Of a DNA stretch of 58,419 nucleotides, positions 20,037-27,951 are shown one piece after another (position 1 is the first letter of the stretch; each line of letters opens with the position of its first letter). This DNA comes from an uncultured Pelagibacteraceae bacterium. GTDB taxonomy: Bacteria > Pseudomonadota > Alphaproteobacteria > Pelagibacterales > Pelagibacteraceae. Below the pieces are notes generated by a model. It had not been told where the DNA came from and ran no database searches. It saw nothing but the letters and a program-made list of their open reading frames with translations. The position numbers and the translations under genes are program-made. The stretch spans positions 1 to 58,419 of the forward strand of contig CACORJ010000007.1 of the NCBI GenBank assembly GCA_902629575.1, read 5' to 3'.

Positions 20037-21224
20037 TTAATTATTATTTTTAGCTCTTTTTCTAGCAATGAGTTGTGTTAAAGAGTCTACCATAGTATCT
20101 GAAGCTTTAAAAATATCCACATTTTTGAACTCATGAGAAAGATTTTTTTCTGGATTTGTTTTATCTTCGATGACAATTCCTTCATCTGGAGAATTATTTT
20201 TGATATAAATTAATAATAACCACTCATCATCAGATGACTCATCCCATTTAATAAAAACTTCTCCAGTTTCAAATCTTCTATCTATACATCGAAATATAGA
20301 CATGTCTCGTGTAATATGTCTTTTATTTAGTTGAAATACTAAACTGCTTGCACTTCTATAAAAACTTTCAAGTGCAAATTCAATTTTTTGTCTTGCTAGG
20401 GTATATTCTTTTTCTTTTTCTAATAAAGTTTCTCTATCCTCATCACCTTGAAGTTTAACACCTAGAGCCTCAACTCTTTCTTTTATTTTTTGGTCTCTGA
20501 GTAATCTATATTTCTCTTTTAGTTTATCAATTCGTTCCTGTAATCCTGAGTAATCTTCTCTTTTTTCTTTTAATGAAATTTTCTCTAGTTTTTCTAATTC
20601 TTTAACCTCTCTTATTCTGAATTTTTCAATTTGTTTATCTAATCTTAATTGTTTTAAAAATTGTTTTTGCTTTTCTGCTTGTTCAATTCTTAAGAGCGCT
20701 TGTTCTTTTCTTAAAAACAATTTTATATCTTTTGTTCTCTGTTTTTCTAATTTTTCCTCTTCTTTTAGTGTTTGCTCCTTAAGCTTTAATCTTAAATTTT
20801 CCTCTTCTACTCTCTTTTTTGATTTTTCAATTTTTTCTTTTCTCTCTCTTTCAATTTTTTCTAATTTTATTCTTCTTTTTTCATCAGTTTTTAATACTTT
20901 ATAGTTAGAAATTGTTTCTGAAATTTTATCAAAGAAACTCTGAATATTTTTTTCAAGACCAAAATTTAATTTGAAATTAAATTGAGGTTTGAGAGATAAT
21001 TGAAATTTAACTAATTTTAAGAGTAAGCTATTTTTTTGTTTTTTTTTTATTTGCGGTTGATAATTAATTTTTTTCGTTTTTTTTGATTTATTTTTGTTCT
21101 TTTTTTTGATTGTTTTATTTTTTTTCTGTTTTTGGGGCTTTTTTTTGATTCTATTTAATTTTCTTTTTATTTTATAAACCTTATTTTTCTTTTTATTTTT
21201 TGTTTTTTTTTGTTTTTTTTTCAT
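20037..21224 (-). CDS. Lys-rich coiled-coil protein of unknown function
   Basis: A 395-residue protein with three clear parts. Residues 1-65 are an extraordinarily basic tail made almost only of Lys, Asn, Thr, Gln and Arg. Residues about 105-290 are a long charged heptad-like helix (EKRRIKLEKIERERKEKIEK, later LLRIEQAEKQKQFLKQL), a probable coiled coil. Residues about 295-395 form a globular-looking domain with CIDRRFETGEVFIKWDESSD and EWLLLIYIKNNSPDEGIVIE. There is no Met between the first codon and the globular part, so a shorter start is unlikely. Lacking a signal peptide or membrane helix, it should be cytosolic; binding of nucleic acid or another polyanion by the tail is only a guess. 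Next to cfa (29 bp). Confidence 0.65.
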   Translation of the reverse strand: MKKKQKKTKNKKKNKVYKIKRKLNRIKKKPQKQKKNKTIKKKNKNKSKKTKKINYQPQIKKKQKNSLLLKLVKFQLSLKPQFNFKLNFGLEKNIQSFFDKISETISNYKVLKTDEKRRIKLEKIERERKEKIEKSKKRVEEENLRLKLKEQTLKEEEKLEKQRTKDIKLFLRKEQALLRIEQAEKQKQFLKQLRLDKQIEKFRIREVKELEKLEKISLKEKREDYSGLQERIDKLKEKYRLLRDQKIKERVEALGVKLQGDEDRETLLEKEKEYTLARQKIEFALESFYRSASSLVFQLNKRHITRDMSIFRCIDRRFETGEVFIKWDESSDDEWLLLIYIKNNSPDEGIVIEDKTNPEKNLSHEFKNVDIFKASDTMVDSLTQLIARKRAKNNN

Positions 21225-21253
21225 CTATGAGAAGAAATGACTCTATCAATAAT

Positions 21254-22441
21254 CTATTGATAAATATAGTCTCTAGTCACAGGTGTTGATTTGTAATTTT
21301 TACAAAGCTGGAATTGATATACAACTTGATCTCCCCACTTAAATGCCATTTCACAACCAGCAAGATAAAACTCCCACATTCTAAAAAATTTTTCATCAAA
21401 CATATTTACGATTTTATCTTTATTTTTTATGCAGTTCTCCTTCCAATGTCTCAAAGTATGGGAATAATGAAGTCTTAAAACCTCTATATCAGTAACAATT
21501 AAACCTGCATTTTCAATTGGGGTTGTAACCTCACTAAGACTTGGCGTATAACCTCCTGGAAATATGTATTTTGTAATCCATGGATGTGGATCTCTTGGCG
21601 GATTCACCGATCCAATTGTATGTATTAGTGCAACACCATTATCATTCAAAAGCGCTTGAACTTGATTAAAAAATTTTTTGTAAAATTTTCTTCCAACATG
21701 TTCAAACATTCCTACACTTACAATTCTATCAAATTTTTCTTTTAATTCACGATAATCCATCAATCTAAATTTAACCTGATTTTCAAGATTCATCTCTTTA
21801 GTCTTTTTTTTACAATAATTGATCTGATTTTCTGATAAAGTTATCCCTGTGACTTCGCATCCAGCACTTTTGGCAATATCAATTGCTAATGACCCCCACC
21901 CGCATCCTATATCCAAAACCTTTTGATTAGGTTGAATATTTAATTTCTTAATTATGTGTTGAATTTTATTGTTTTGGGCAGTTTCTAAACTATCATTAGC
22001 ATTCTTAAAATAAGCGCATGAATATTGTCTCTTTGGATCTAAAAATAAATCGTATAGGTCATCTTTAATATCATAATGGTGGGAAACATTCATTTTAGAT
22101 TTTTTTATAAAATTAAAATTTGTTAAATATCTATATGAACCTTTCAATCTATTTAATAAATAACTAAAAAAATTCAATTCACCACGACCAATATTCATCA
22201 AAGCTAAATCTAAAAATTTTGTTAGAGAACCATTTTCAATAATTATTTCACCATCAGTATAAGCTTCTCCAAAATATAAATCAGGGTGAAACAATAATTT
22301 ATAATGAAGTTTTTTATTTAAAATTCTTAATTTAACAGGGTTACTTTCAGGCCTACCAATAATATGTTCTTTTGAGTTTGCATCAATCAATATAAAACCA
22401 CCCTTTTTAAAAATTCTATTTAAAAAATTCGCAAGTTGCAT
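21254..22441 (-). CDS. cfa: Cyclopropane-fatty-acyl-phospholipid synthase
   Basis: SAM-dependent enzyme that methylenates the double bond of unsaturated phospholipid acyl chains at the membrane. Its 395 residues fit. The N-terminal lipid-binding part has HPDLYFGEAYTDGEI; the catalytic domain opens with MNVSHHYDIKDDLYDLFLD, then QYSCAYF, the SAM motif VLDIGCGWGSLAIDIAK, GITLSENQ, VSVGMFEHVG, and the C-terminal WEFYLAGCEMAFKWG. It lies 1 bp downstream of the DapA-like gene on the same strand. Confidence 0.93.
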   Translation of the reverse strand: MQLANFLNRIFKKGGFILIDANSKEHIIGRPESNPVKLRILNKKLHYKLLFHPDLYFGEAYTDGEIIIENGSLTKFLDLALMNIGRGELNFFSYLLNRLKGSYRYLTNFNFIKKSKMNVSHHYDIKDDLYDLFLDPKRQYSCAYFKNANDSLETAQNNKIQHIIKKLNIQPNQKVLDIGCGWGSLAIDIAKSAGCEVTGITLSENQINYCKKKTKEMNLENQVKFRLMDYRELKEKFDRIVSVGMFEHVGRKFYKKFFNQVQALLNDNGVALIHTIGSVNPPRDPHPWITKYIFPGGYTPSLSEVTTPIENAGLIVTDIEVLRLHYSHTLRHWKENCIKNKDKIVNMFDEKFFRMWEFYLAGCEMAFKWGDQVVYQFQLCKNYKSTPVTRDYIYQ

Positions 22442-22442
22442 A

Positions 22443-23327
22443 CTAAGCTGCCATTTGAGGGTTTATTTGAAAATCTAATTTCTTAAGATTTTGAATTAAT
22501 TTATCTTCGCTTTCTTTATCAAGCATATTTAAAGGTGGAAGAAGATTTTTATAAATATCATTATTTTTAGATTTAATTGTATGAAGTGCTGATATTAAAT
22601 TATATTTATCAAATTCATTTCTTATATTTATCAATTTTTGGTTATAAGTTTGATCTTTTCCAGCGATAAAATCATCATAAACTCTTCTGGCTATTTTTGC
22701 AGTAACATTGCAAGTTGCAGTAATTATTCCAGAACAACCGAGCTCTAAACATTTTAAAAGTTTAGCTTCTGAACCGGGCATTACAGAAAAATTCTTCAAT
22801 GTTAATTTTTCAAATAAATTATACGAACTATCTTTAACTCCTACGATCTGTTTTGGGAATTTCTCAACAAGTTCTTCTATACATTTTATACTAAATTTAT
22901 AACCACATAATTTTTCAAAGTTGTATAAAATAATTCTACATTCCGGAACTGCCTCTATTATTTTATTATAAAAATTAATTACATCACTATCGTCATATTT
23001 ATAATAAGCGGGTGGCATTATTAAAAACTTTTTAAAATTTAAAGACACTGCAATTTTAAGAAAATTTATTGTCTCATTTAATGAATTTAATCCTGTGCCA
23101 ATTATATGCTTATCATTATATTTATTATCTGATAGTTTATTGAGTAAGTTTATTTTTTCAGAAATTGGTAGTAATTGAGCTTGACCCGTACTTCCAAATA
23201 TTACTGTACCGTGACAACCCTGATCAATTAATTTCTCTGCATGATTTATCGTCTTTTCAATATTTAAGCTTAAATCAGAATTTAAAATAGACATTGATGC
23301 AGCATATATCCCACTTATTTTTGTCAT
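22443..23327 (-). CDS. DapA/NanA-family aldolase (dihydrodipicolinate synthase family)
   Basis: A 294-residue TIM-barrel class I aldolase. The Schiff-base Lys is K165 in IVGVKDSSYN, the catalytic Tyr is Y135 in RIILYNFEK, and the substrate-loop motif usually GTTGE is seen here as GSTGQ (residues 45-49). The last change, Glu to Gln, and the placement next to cfa rather than with lysine genes argue that this is a paralogue acting on another 2-keto acid, not the housekeeping DapA. Its real substrate cannot be told from the sequence. First gene of a leftward unit with cfa; 49 bp separates it from the divergent GT9 gene. Confidence 0.82.
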   Translation of the reverse strand: MTKISGIYAASMSILNSDLSLNIEKTINHAEKLIDQGCHGTVIFGSTGQAQLLPISEKINLLNKLSDNKYNDKHIIGTGLNSLNETINFLKIAVSLNFKKFLIMPPAYYKYDDSDVINFYNKIIEAVPECRIILYNFEKLCGYKFSIKCIEELVEKFPKQIVGVKDSSYNLFEKLTLKNFSVMPGSEAKLLKCLELGCSGIITATCNVTAKIARRVYDDFIAGKDQTYNQKLINIRNEFDKYNLISALHTIKSKNNDIYKNLLPPLNMLDKESEDKLIQNLKKLDFQINPQMAA

Positions 23328-23376
23328 ATTAAAAATTTATATAAAATAATTAATTAGTAAAGATTATAAATAAAAA

Positions 23377-24339
23377 ATGAAAATATTAGTTATACAAAAT
23401 AGAATGGGAATAGGAGACACTATTATATTCTTACCCTTCATTGAGGCAATTAGTAAAAAATACAACTCTCCTATTGATTTATTAGTTAGACAAAATTCTA
23501 AAGCTGAACAATATCTTGATGGGTCAAATTATATAAAAAATATTTTTACCTTGGACAGAAATAGTAGCTATAACGGTAAACATGATGGTTTTTTTGGAGC
23601 ATGGAACCTAATTTTAAATTTTAGAGAAAAAAAATTTGACAAAATTTTCATATTTAATTCATCATTGAGATATAATATTATAGCGAAGTTAGCGGGTATA
23701 AAGGAAATTTATCAATATCCTCTTTTTAAAAAAAATAAACAACACATAACTGAAACTGCAAAAAAATTTATTGAAGACTCAATTAATGTAAAAATATTTA
23801 ATGATCCTAAAATTGATGTGCCTGAATATAAAATAAAAGAAGCTATCTCAAGATTTACTATAAATAAGAATGATTTAAATATTATTTTAGGCATTGGTGG
23901 GTCAGGGCCGACAAAAAGAATACCAGCAAAAATATTTTTAGCATTCATGGAAAAAATTACAAAAATAAAAAAATGTAGGTTCTTTTTAGCTACTGGTAAA
24001 AATATTGAAGAACAAAAAATTTTAAATGATGTTATAAACTCAAAATACAAAAATTTATGCACACCATTAGATTTTTTAACTATAAAAGAAACTTTACCAA
24101 TTATCAAAAATTGTGATGTGGCTGTTTGTAATGACACTAGTTATAGTCATTTATCTGCAGCTTTAGGAATAAAAACAATTACATTAATGGCTGATACACC
24201 TCTTATATATGGATCTTACAGTTCTAAAATGTTCCCTATTATTCCTGATGGAGTGGAAAATGTAACTCACAATACATTTGGAAAAAATAAAATTAATCCT
24301 GAAAAAATTTTTAAAAAATTAATAGAAATAATAAATTAA
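23377..24339 (+). CDS. Glycosyltransferase family 9 (heptosyltransferase-like)
   Basis: A 320-residue protein that opens MKILVIQNRMGIGDTIIFLP, the N-terminal motif of the ADP-heptose:LPS heptosyltransferase family. The C-terminal nucleotide-sugar domain has ILGIGGSGPTKRIPAKIF and the family segment NCDVAVCNDTSYSHLSAALGIKTITL, in which the usual DTG/H segment is degenerate. Likely adds a sugar to the LPS core on the cytosolic face of the inner membrane. It is a single-gene unit whose stop overlaps the convergent J-protein gene in TTAA. Confidence 0.85.
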   Translation: MKILVIQNRMGIGDTIIFLPFIEAISKKYNSPIDLLVRQNSKAEQYLDGSNYIKNIFTLDRNSSYNGKHDGFFGAWNLILNFREKKFDKIFIFNSSLRYNIIAKLAGIKEIYQYPLFKKNKQHITETAKKFIEDSINVKIFNDPKIDVPEYKIKEAISRFTINKNDLNIILGIGGSGPTKRIPAKIFLAFMEKITKIKKCRFFLATGKNIEEQKILNDVINSKYKNLCTPLDFLTIKETLPIIKNCDVAVCNDTSYSHLSAALGIKTITLMADTPLIYGSYSSKMFPIIPDGVENVTHNTFGKNKINPEKIFKKLIEIIN

Positions 24340-24839
24340 GAGATATCTTTTAAAACAATTTCTTTAGCTTCATTTACTATAGCCGATAACCTAGATGTCT
24401 CAGGAGAAATATCAGGATGAATTTTTTTTTGAATTTTTGTGTAAGCATTTTTTACATCCTCTTTAGTAACTTTTTTATGTTTATCTAAATTTAAAATTTT
24501 ATAGGCCTCATCAATCGTTAAACTTGATTTATTATTTGATTTAATATCATTAAAAGAAAAGCGACCAGAGTTCCTCAATGTTTGAATGAGCCTGAATAAT
24601 GAAATTAGTTGGAAGAGAGACAGCCCTTTCAATTTCAAAAGTGCTAAGCTAGCTAATGTAAGAGGTAAAGTTAATAAATACCTCCCTCCAATGGCAAATA
24701 CTATTGCAAGAAAGAAAAGGACAATTATAAGAAGTATTCTAGTTCCTTTAGAAATTTTTTTTGAGGAAATAGTAGTAAATTTTTTTAATAAGAAATAAAA
24801 GATAGTCAAAATTACTAATGTATAAATTGCAATATTCAT
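24336..24839 (-). CDS. Membrane-anchored J-domain protein (DnaJ/Tim14-like)
   Basis: Probable DnaK co-chaperone tethered to the inner membrane. The N-terminus is a membrane helix (MNIAIYTLVILTIFYFLLKK), a second hydrophobic region follows (ILLIIVLFFLAIVFAIGG and LPLTLASLALLKL), and the C-terminal J-domain carries the diagnostic HPD (KKIHPDISPE) after LTIDEAYKILNLDK. The layout resembles mitochondrial Tim14/Pam18. I chose the ATG at 24839, not the upstream one at 24866, because AGGA lies about 7 bases before it and because it opens directly with the membrane helix. Its start is 14 bp from the divergent oligopeptidase start. Confidence 0.85.
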   Translation of the reverse strand: MNIAIYTLVILTIFYFLLKKFTTISSKKISKGTRILLIIVLFFLAIVFAIGGRYLLTLPLTLASLALLKLKGLSLFQLISLFRLIQTLRNSGRFSFNDIKSNNKSSLTIDEAYKILNLDKHKKVTKEDVKNAYTKIQKKIHPDISPETSRLSAIVNEAKEIVLKDIS

Positions 24840-24853
24840 ATATTTTTTCCTGA

Positions 24854-26929
24854 ATGAAATTACCACAATTACAAAAAAAAATTGAAATTAAATCTTGCCA
24901 TGGTGTCACTTGGGAGGATAACTATAGCTGGATTCATCAACCTAATATATTAGAGGTTCTTAAAGATAAAACAAAGTTAGATCCAGAGGTAAAAAATTAT
25001 TTAGATGAGGAAAATTCTTATGCTGAATTTCACTTAAAAGATACAAACGATATTCAAAAAAAATTATTTGATGAAATCAAAGGTAGAATTAAATTAGATG
25101 ATGAGTCCTTGCCTTTTAAAGATCACACATTTGAATATTGGACAAAAACTACAAAAGAGGGAAACTATTCAATAAAGCTTAGAAAAAGAATTGGTAATAA
25201 TGAAATAGAAGAAATCTGGAATGGGGACATAGAAAAAGAGAAGCTCAATACCAAATATTTTGGAGTCGGAGATTTAGAGGTAAGTAATAATGACAAGTAT
25301 CTTGGATATTCTTTAGATTTAAAGGGATCTGAATATTATACAATTTTCATAAGAGATATAAAAACTAATAAAATTATATCAAAAGAAATTACTGAAACTA
25401 CAGGAGGTATTACTTTTAGTTTAGATGATAAATATATTTTTTATTCAAAACTTGATAAAAATCACAGAGCTAAAAAGATATATAGACATAAAATTGGTGA
25501 TTTTAACGGAAAAGATCAACTAATTTTTGAAGAAAAAAATGATGCCTTTACTGTAAATATTAGCATTAGCTCTGATGAAAAGTACTATTTTATAAATACA
25601 TCAGATCACAATACTTCTGAACAATACTATTTTAACTCAGATGAAAAAAATCCTCATCCTAAATTAATTATAGCTAGAGAAAATGGTATTTTATATAGTG
25701 TTAGCTCTTGGAACGGTAAATTTTACAATCATACAAATAAGAATGCTGAAGATTTTAAAATTGATGTTTGTGATAATTTAGAAAATCAAAATTGGGAAAC
25801 ATTTATACCTGCTAAAGATGAGGTTTTAATACACGGACTTACTTTTCTTAAAGATTGGATAATTCGTGGAGAAACCTCTAATGCATTAGATAAATTATTT
25901 GTGAGAAATATTACAACAAATGTTGAGGAAGAATTAATTTTTTCAGATGAAACAGTTTATGTTCCTGGGATATCTTTAACACAAAAAAATAGAGACACCA
26001 ATGAAGTCTATCTAGCTTATTCATCGCCTAAGACACCTTCAAGAGTTTATAAATATAACTTATTAAATAAATCAAAAGAACTTGTAAAAGAGCAAGAAAT
26101 TCCATCAGGTCATGACAAAGATGATTATATTGTTGAAAGAGTTGAATTTAAATCTCACGATGGAAGAGATGTTCCATTAACTATTACCAGGCATAAAAAA
26201 ACAAAAATTGATAGCTCGGCAAATTTATTACTTTACGGTTATGGATCCTATGGACACTCAATGAGTCCTGGTTTTTCATCAACTCGGTTAAGCCTAATAG
26301 ATAGAGATATAATATGGGTAACTGCACATATCAGAGGTGGTATGGAAAAAGGAATGAAATGGTGGAAAGAAGGAAAGCTAACAAATAAAAAAAATACATT
26401 TGAAGATTATATCTACGCTGCAAAATATTTAATTGAAAAAAAATATTCATCTAAAGGAAAAATTATTGGAATGGGAGGATCAGCTGGAGGTTTGCTTATG
26501 GGGGCTGTAGTCAATAAAGCTCCAGAGCTTTTTCTTGGAATTATAATGGCAGTACCTTTTTTAGACTCTTTAACTACAAACCTTGATCATTCTTTACCAT
26601 TAACTGTTGGAGAATTTGATGAATTTGGCAATGCCAAGAATAATAAAGAACATTTTGAATATATTTACTCTTATGCTCCTTATCATAATATTAAAAAGAT
26701 GGACTATCCTAATATTTTAATAACTACAAGTTTGAGTGACAATAGGGTTCTCTTCGATGAACCAGCAAAATTTACCGCTAAATTAAGAGACTTCAAGACA
26801 GATAATAATTTACTTCTTTTAAAAACTGAAATGAATGCTGGTCATGGAGGAAAATCAGGTCGTGATGGAGCAATTGAAGAGGTAGCACTTGATTATGCAT
26901 TTGCACTAAAAATAACAAAAAAAATTTAA
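24854..26929 (+). CDS. S9 family oligopeptidase B-like serine peptidase
   Basis: A 691-residue cytosolic peptidase of the prolyl oligopeptidase family, most like oligopeptidase B (PtrB). The N-terminal beta-propeller spans roughly residues 60-410; the alpha/beta-hydrolase domain follows. The nucleophile is Ser543 in GMGGSAGGLLMG, the preceding YGYGSYGHSMSPGFS and HIRGGMEKGMKWWKEGK are family hallmarks, and the catalytic His is in NAGHGGKSGRDG near the C-terminus; the Asp is probably in LSDNRVLFDEPAKF. It cuts short peptides after basic residues in related enzymes. Its 5' signals must lie within the J-protein gene, since only 14 bp separates the starts and no ribosome site is seen. Confidence 0.92.
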   Translation: MKLPQLQKKIEIKSCHGVTWEDNYSWIHQPNILEVLKDKTKLDPEVKNYLDEENSYAEFHLKDTNDIQKKLFDEIKGRIKLDDESLPFKDHTFEYWTKTTKEGNYSIKLRKRIGNNEIEEIWNGDIEKEKLNTKYFGVGDLEVSNNDKYLGYSLDLKGSEYYTIFIRDIKTNKIISKEITETTGGITFSLDDKYIFYSKLDKNHRAKKIYRHKIGDFNGKDQLIFEEKNDAFTVNISISSDEKYYFINTSDHNTSEQYYFNSDEKNPHPKLIIARENGILYSVSSWNGKFYNHTNKNAEDFKIDVCDNLENQNWETFIPAKDEVLIHGLTFLKDWIIRGETSNALDKLFVRNITTNVEEELIFSDETVYVPGISLTQKNRDTNEVYLAYSSPKTPSRVYKYNLLNKSKELVKEQEIPSGHDKDDYIVERVEFKSHDGRDVPLTITRHKKTKIDSSANLLLYGYGSYGHSMSPGFSSTRLSLIDRDIIWVTAHIRGGMEKGMKWWKEGKLTNKKNTFEDYIYAAKYLIEKKYSSKGKIIGMGGSAGGLLMGAVVNKAPELFLGIIMAVPFLDSLTTNLDHSLPLTVGEFDEFGNAKNNKEHFEYIYSYAPYHNIKKMDYPNILITTSLSDNRVLFDEPAKFTAKLRDFKTDNNLLLLKTEMNAGHGGKSGRDGAIEEVALDYAFALKITKKI

Positions 26930-26938
26930 TCTTTAACT

Positions 26939-26966
26939 CTTGAAAAAATAAAATCAATTATTAAGT
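26939..26966 (+). promoter_or_regulatory. Possible RpoH promoter of hsp20
   Basis: CTTGAAAA starts at 26939; CTTG, 17 bases, then ATTAAGT at 26960-26966. The -35 is perfect for alphaproteobacterial RpoH but the -10 matches only four of six defined positions of CYTATNT. The start of transcription would be near 26973, exactly where the first leader hairpin begins. It lies 10 bp after the stop of the oligopeptidase. Confidence 0.45.
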
Positions 26967-26972
26967 ATTAAA

Positions 26973-27030
26973 TATAAGTCGCCTAATGGGGCTTATAAAA
27001 AAATAAACTTGCTTAACAAAGGAGGATATT
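26973..27030 (+). promoter_or_regulatory. ROSE-like RNA thermometer in the hsp20 leader
   Basis: Two hairpins fill the leader. Hairpin 1 (26974-26996): ATAAGTCGCC pairs with GGGGCTTAT around a TAAT loop, nine pairs with one bulged G. Hairpin 2 (27008-27025): CTTGCT faces AGGAGG around the loop TAACAA, giving C-G, T-G, T-A, G-G, C-G and T-A pairs. The TTGCT opposite AGGAG with a central G-G mismatch is the defining element of ROSE thermometers (consensus U[U/C]GCU), known from alphaproteobacterial small heat-shock genes. The ribosome site is thus sealed in a weak helix that would melt on heating. Confidence 0.7.
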
Positions 27031-27477
27031 ATGACAAGTAAGGATCTATCTATATTTAATTCACTTAGACCCTTTTCAATTGGTTTTGATGATATGTTTG
27101 ATCAATTCGAAAACATGTTGGGTAATGGTGATTTAACTATGCAATCAAACTACCCGCCATATAACATTAGAAAAACTGGTAAAGATAACTATGCTATTGA
27201 AGTTGCTTTGGCTGGATTTTCAAAAAACGATGTGGAAGTTGAGTTTGAAGATAATTTATTAACTGTAAGAACTAAACAAGTTAATAAATCAGAAAATAAC
27301 AGCTCAGATGGTGAGATAATTCATAAGGGAATTTCACAAAGGCATTTTGCTAGATCATTTACAATTGCAGATGATGTAAAAGTAGGTGAGGCTCAGCTAA
27401 AGGATGGTCTTTTAACAATTTCATGTGCAAGAGTTATACCAGAGCATAAAAAGAAAAAACTTATTGAAATTAAATAA
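27031..27477 (+). CDS. Small heat-shock protein, Hsp20/IbpA type
   Basis: ATP-independent chaperone that holds unfolding proteins. The 148 residues have the alpha-crystallin domain from about residue 40 to 130: YPPYNIRKTGKDNYAIEVAL, GFSKNDVEVEFEDNLLTVR and ISQRHFARSFTIADDVKVGE, with LKDGLLTISC in place of the usual NGVL strand. The N-terminus SLRPFSIGFDDMFDQFENM is the alphaproteobacterial IbpA type. A very strong ribosome site (AAAGGAGGAT) ends 5 bases before the ATG and is predicted to be sequestered by the thermometer. Confidence 0.96.
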   Translation: MTSKDLSIFNSLRPFSIGFDDMFDQFENMLGNGDLTMQSNYPPYNIRKTGKDNYAIEVALAGFSKNDVEVEFEDNLLTVRTKQVNKSENNSSDGEIIHKGISQRHFARSFTIADDVKVGEAQLKDGLLTISCARVIPEHKKKKLIEIK

Positions 27478-27487
27478 GTATAAAACC

Positions 27488-27518
27488 TTACTTGCGGAGA
27501 TTACTTCTCCGCGAGTAA
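27488..27518. terminator. Long hairpin between the convergent hsp20 and lipoprotein genes
   Basis: TTACTTGCGGAG (27488-27499) pairs with CTCCGCGAGTAA (27507-27518): 12 pairs including one T-G, with a 7-nt loop. There is no T-run on the + strand side and only GGTTTTATAC on the other, so it may be a weak two-way terminator or an mRNA end-protecting stem rather than a standard intrinsic terminator. Confidence 0.6.
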
Positions 27519-27519
27519 T

Positions 27520-27825
27520 CTAAAAACATCCATTAGAAACAAACCCTATAACAACATAATTTGAGTTTACTTCGAATCTTCTTTCGCATGGGATTCCGTA
27601 TTTTTTAGTATTATAAACTAACTCAAAATTACCTTTTTCATTTTTATAATCCTCATCTGGCTTACCAAGATCAAGCCTAAGTTCATTAGATGATTTTCCT
27701 ATATATTTACTCAATTTTTCATTTTCTTTTTCAACAATTGCGTCAGTTTTTTTTTTAACAGCCTGACAACCATTTAAAAATAATAGTGCTAAGAAAAAAA
27801 TGATTAAAAAGTTATATTTTTTCAT
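27520..27825 (-). CDS. Small lipoprotein, OmlA/SmpA-like fold possible
   Basis: The 101-residue protein has a lipoprotein signal (MKKYNFLIIFFLALLFLNGC, lipobox LNGC), so it should be anchored in a membrane through its Cys. The mature part contains YIGKSSNELRLDLGKPDED and YNTKKYGIPCERRFEVNS, ending VSNGCF; the first piece recalls the GMT-x-x-V-x-x-LG-x-P motif of SmpA/OmlA (BamE) proteins, but the match is partial and I give no function. Two further Cys could form a disulfide. I chose the ATG at 27825, as the upstream one at 27840 merely adds MILFN before the signal peptide. Confidence 0.65.
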   Translation of the reverse strand: MKKYNFLIIFFLALLFLNGCQAVKKKTDAIVEKENEKLSKYIGKSSNELRLDLGKPDEDYKNEKGNFELVYNTKKYGIPCERRFEVNSNYVVIGFVSNGCF

Positions 27826-27905
27826 GTTGAATAGTATCAATACAAATATGGCATAAATATAAACTTATAAGTTGAATTATGTGAATAACCTCTAATTAAG
27901 AAGGG

Positions 27906-27911
27906 TATAAT
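27906..27911 (+). promoter_or_regulatory. Perfect -10 box upstream of the purine permease
   Basis: TATAAT, preceded by GGG, lies 41 bp before the permease ATG; a -35 at the right distance is weak. Transcription would start near 27918. The ribosome site AAGGAGG (27941-27947) lies 4 bp before the ATG at 27952. Confidence 0.5.
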
Positions 27912-27951
27912 ATGAAAGAATCTAATAACTGTTGAATAACAAGGAGGAATA

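Noticed and set aside
20880..21224. Lys-rich N-terminal tail of the coiled-coil protein as a non-coding A-tract region
   Set aside because: The frame is continuous with the downstream coding part, there is no alternative start, and it mixes AAA/AAG with Asn, Thr, Arg and Gln codons as in coding sequence; I keep it in the gene.
27914..27937. Seven-codon ORF (MKESNNC) ahead of the permease
   Set aside because: Its ATG overlaps the predicted -10/start region, so it would hardly be in the transcript; too short to support.
27841..27951. Purine riboswitch before the NCS2 permease
   Set aside because: The conserved core of the purine aptamer (paired loops and junction) is not found; the region instead shows a simple -10 box and ribosome site.
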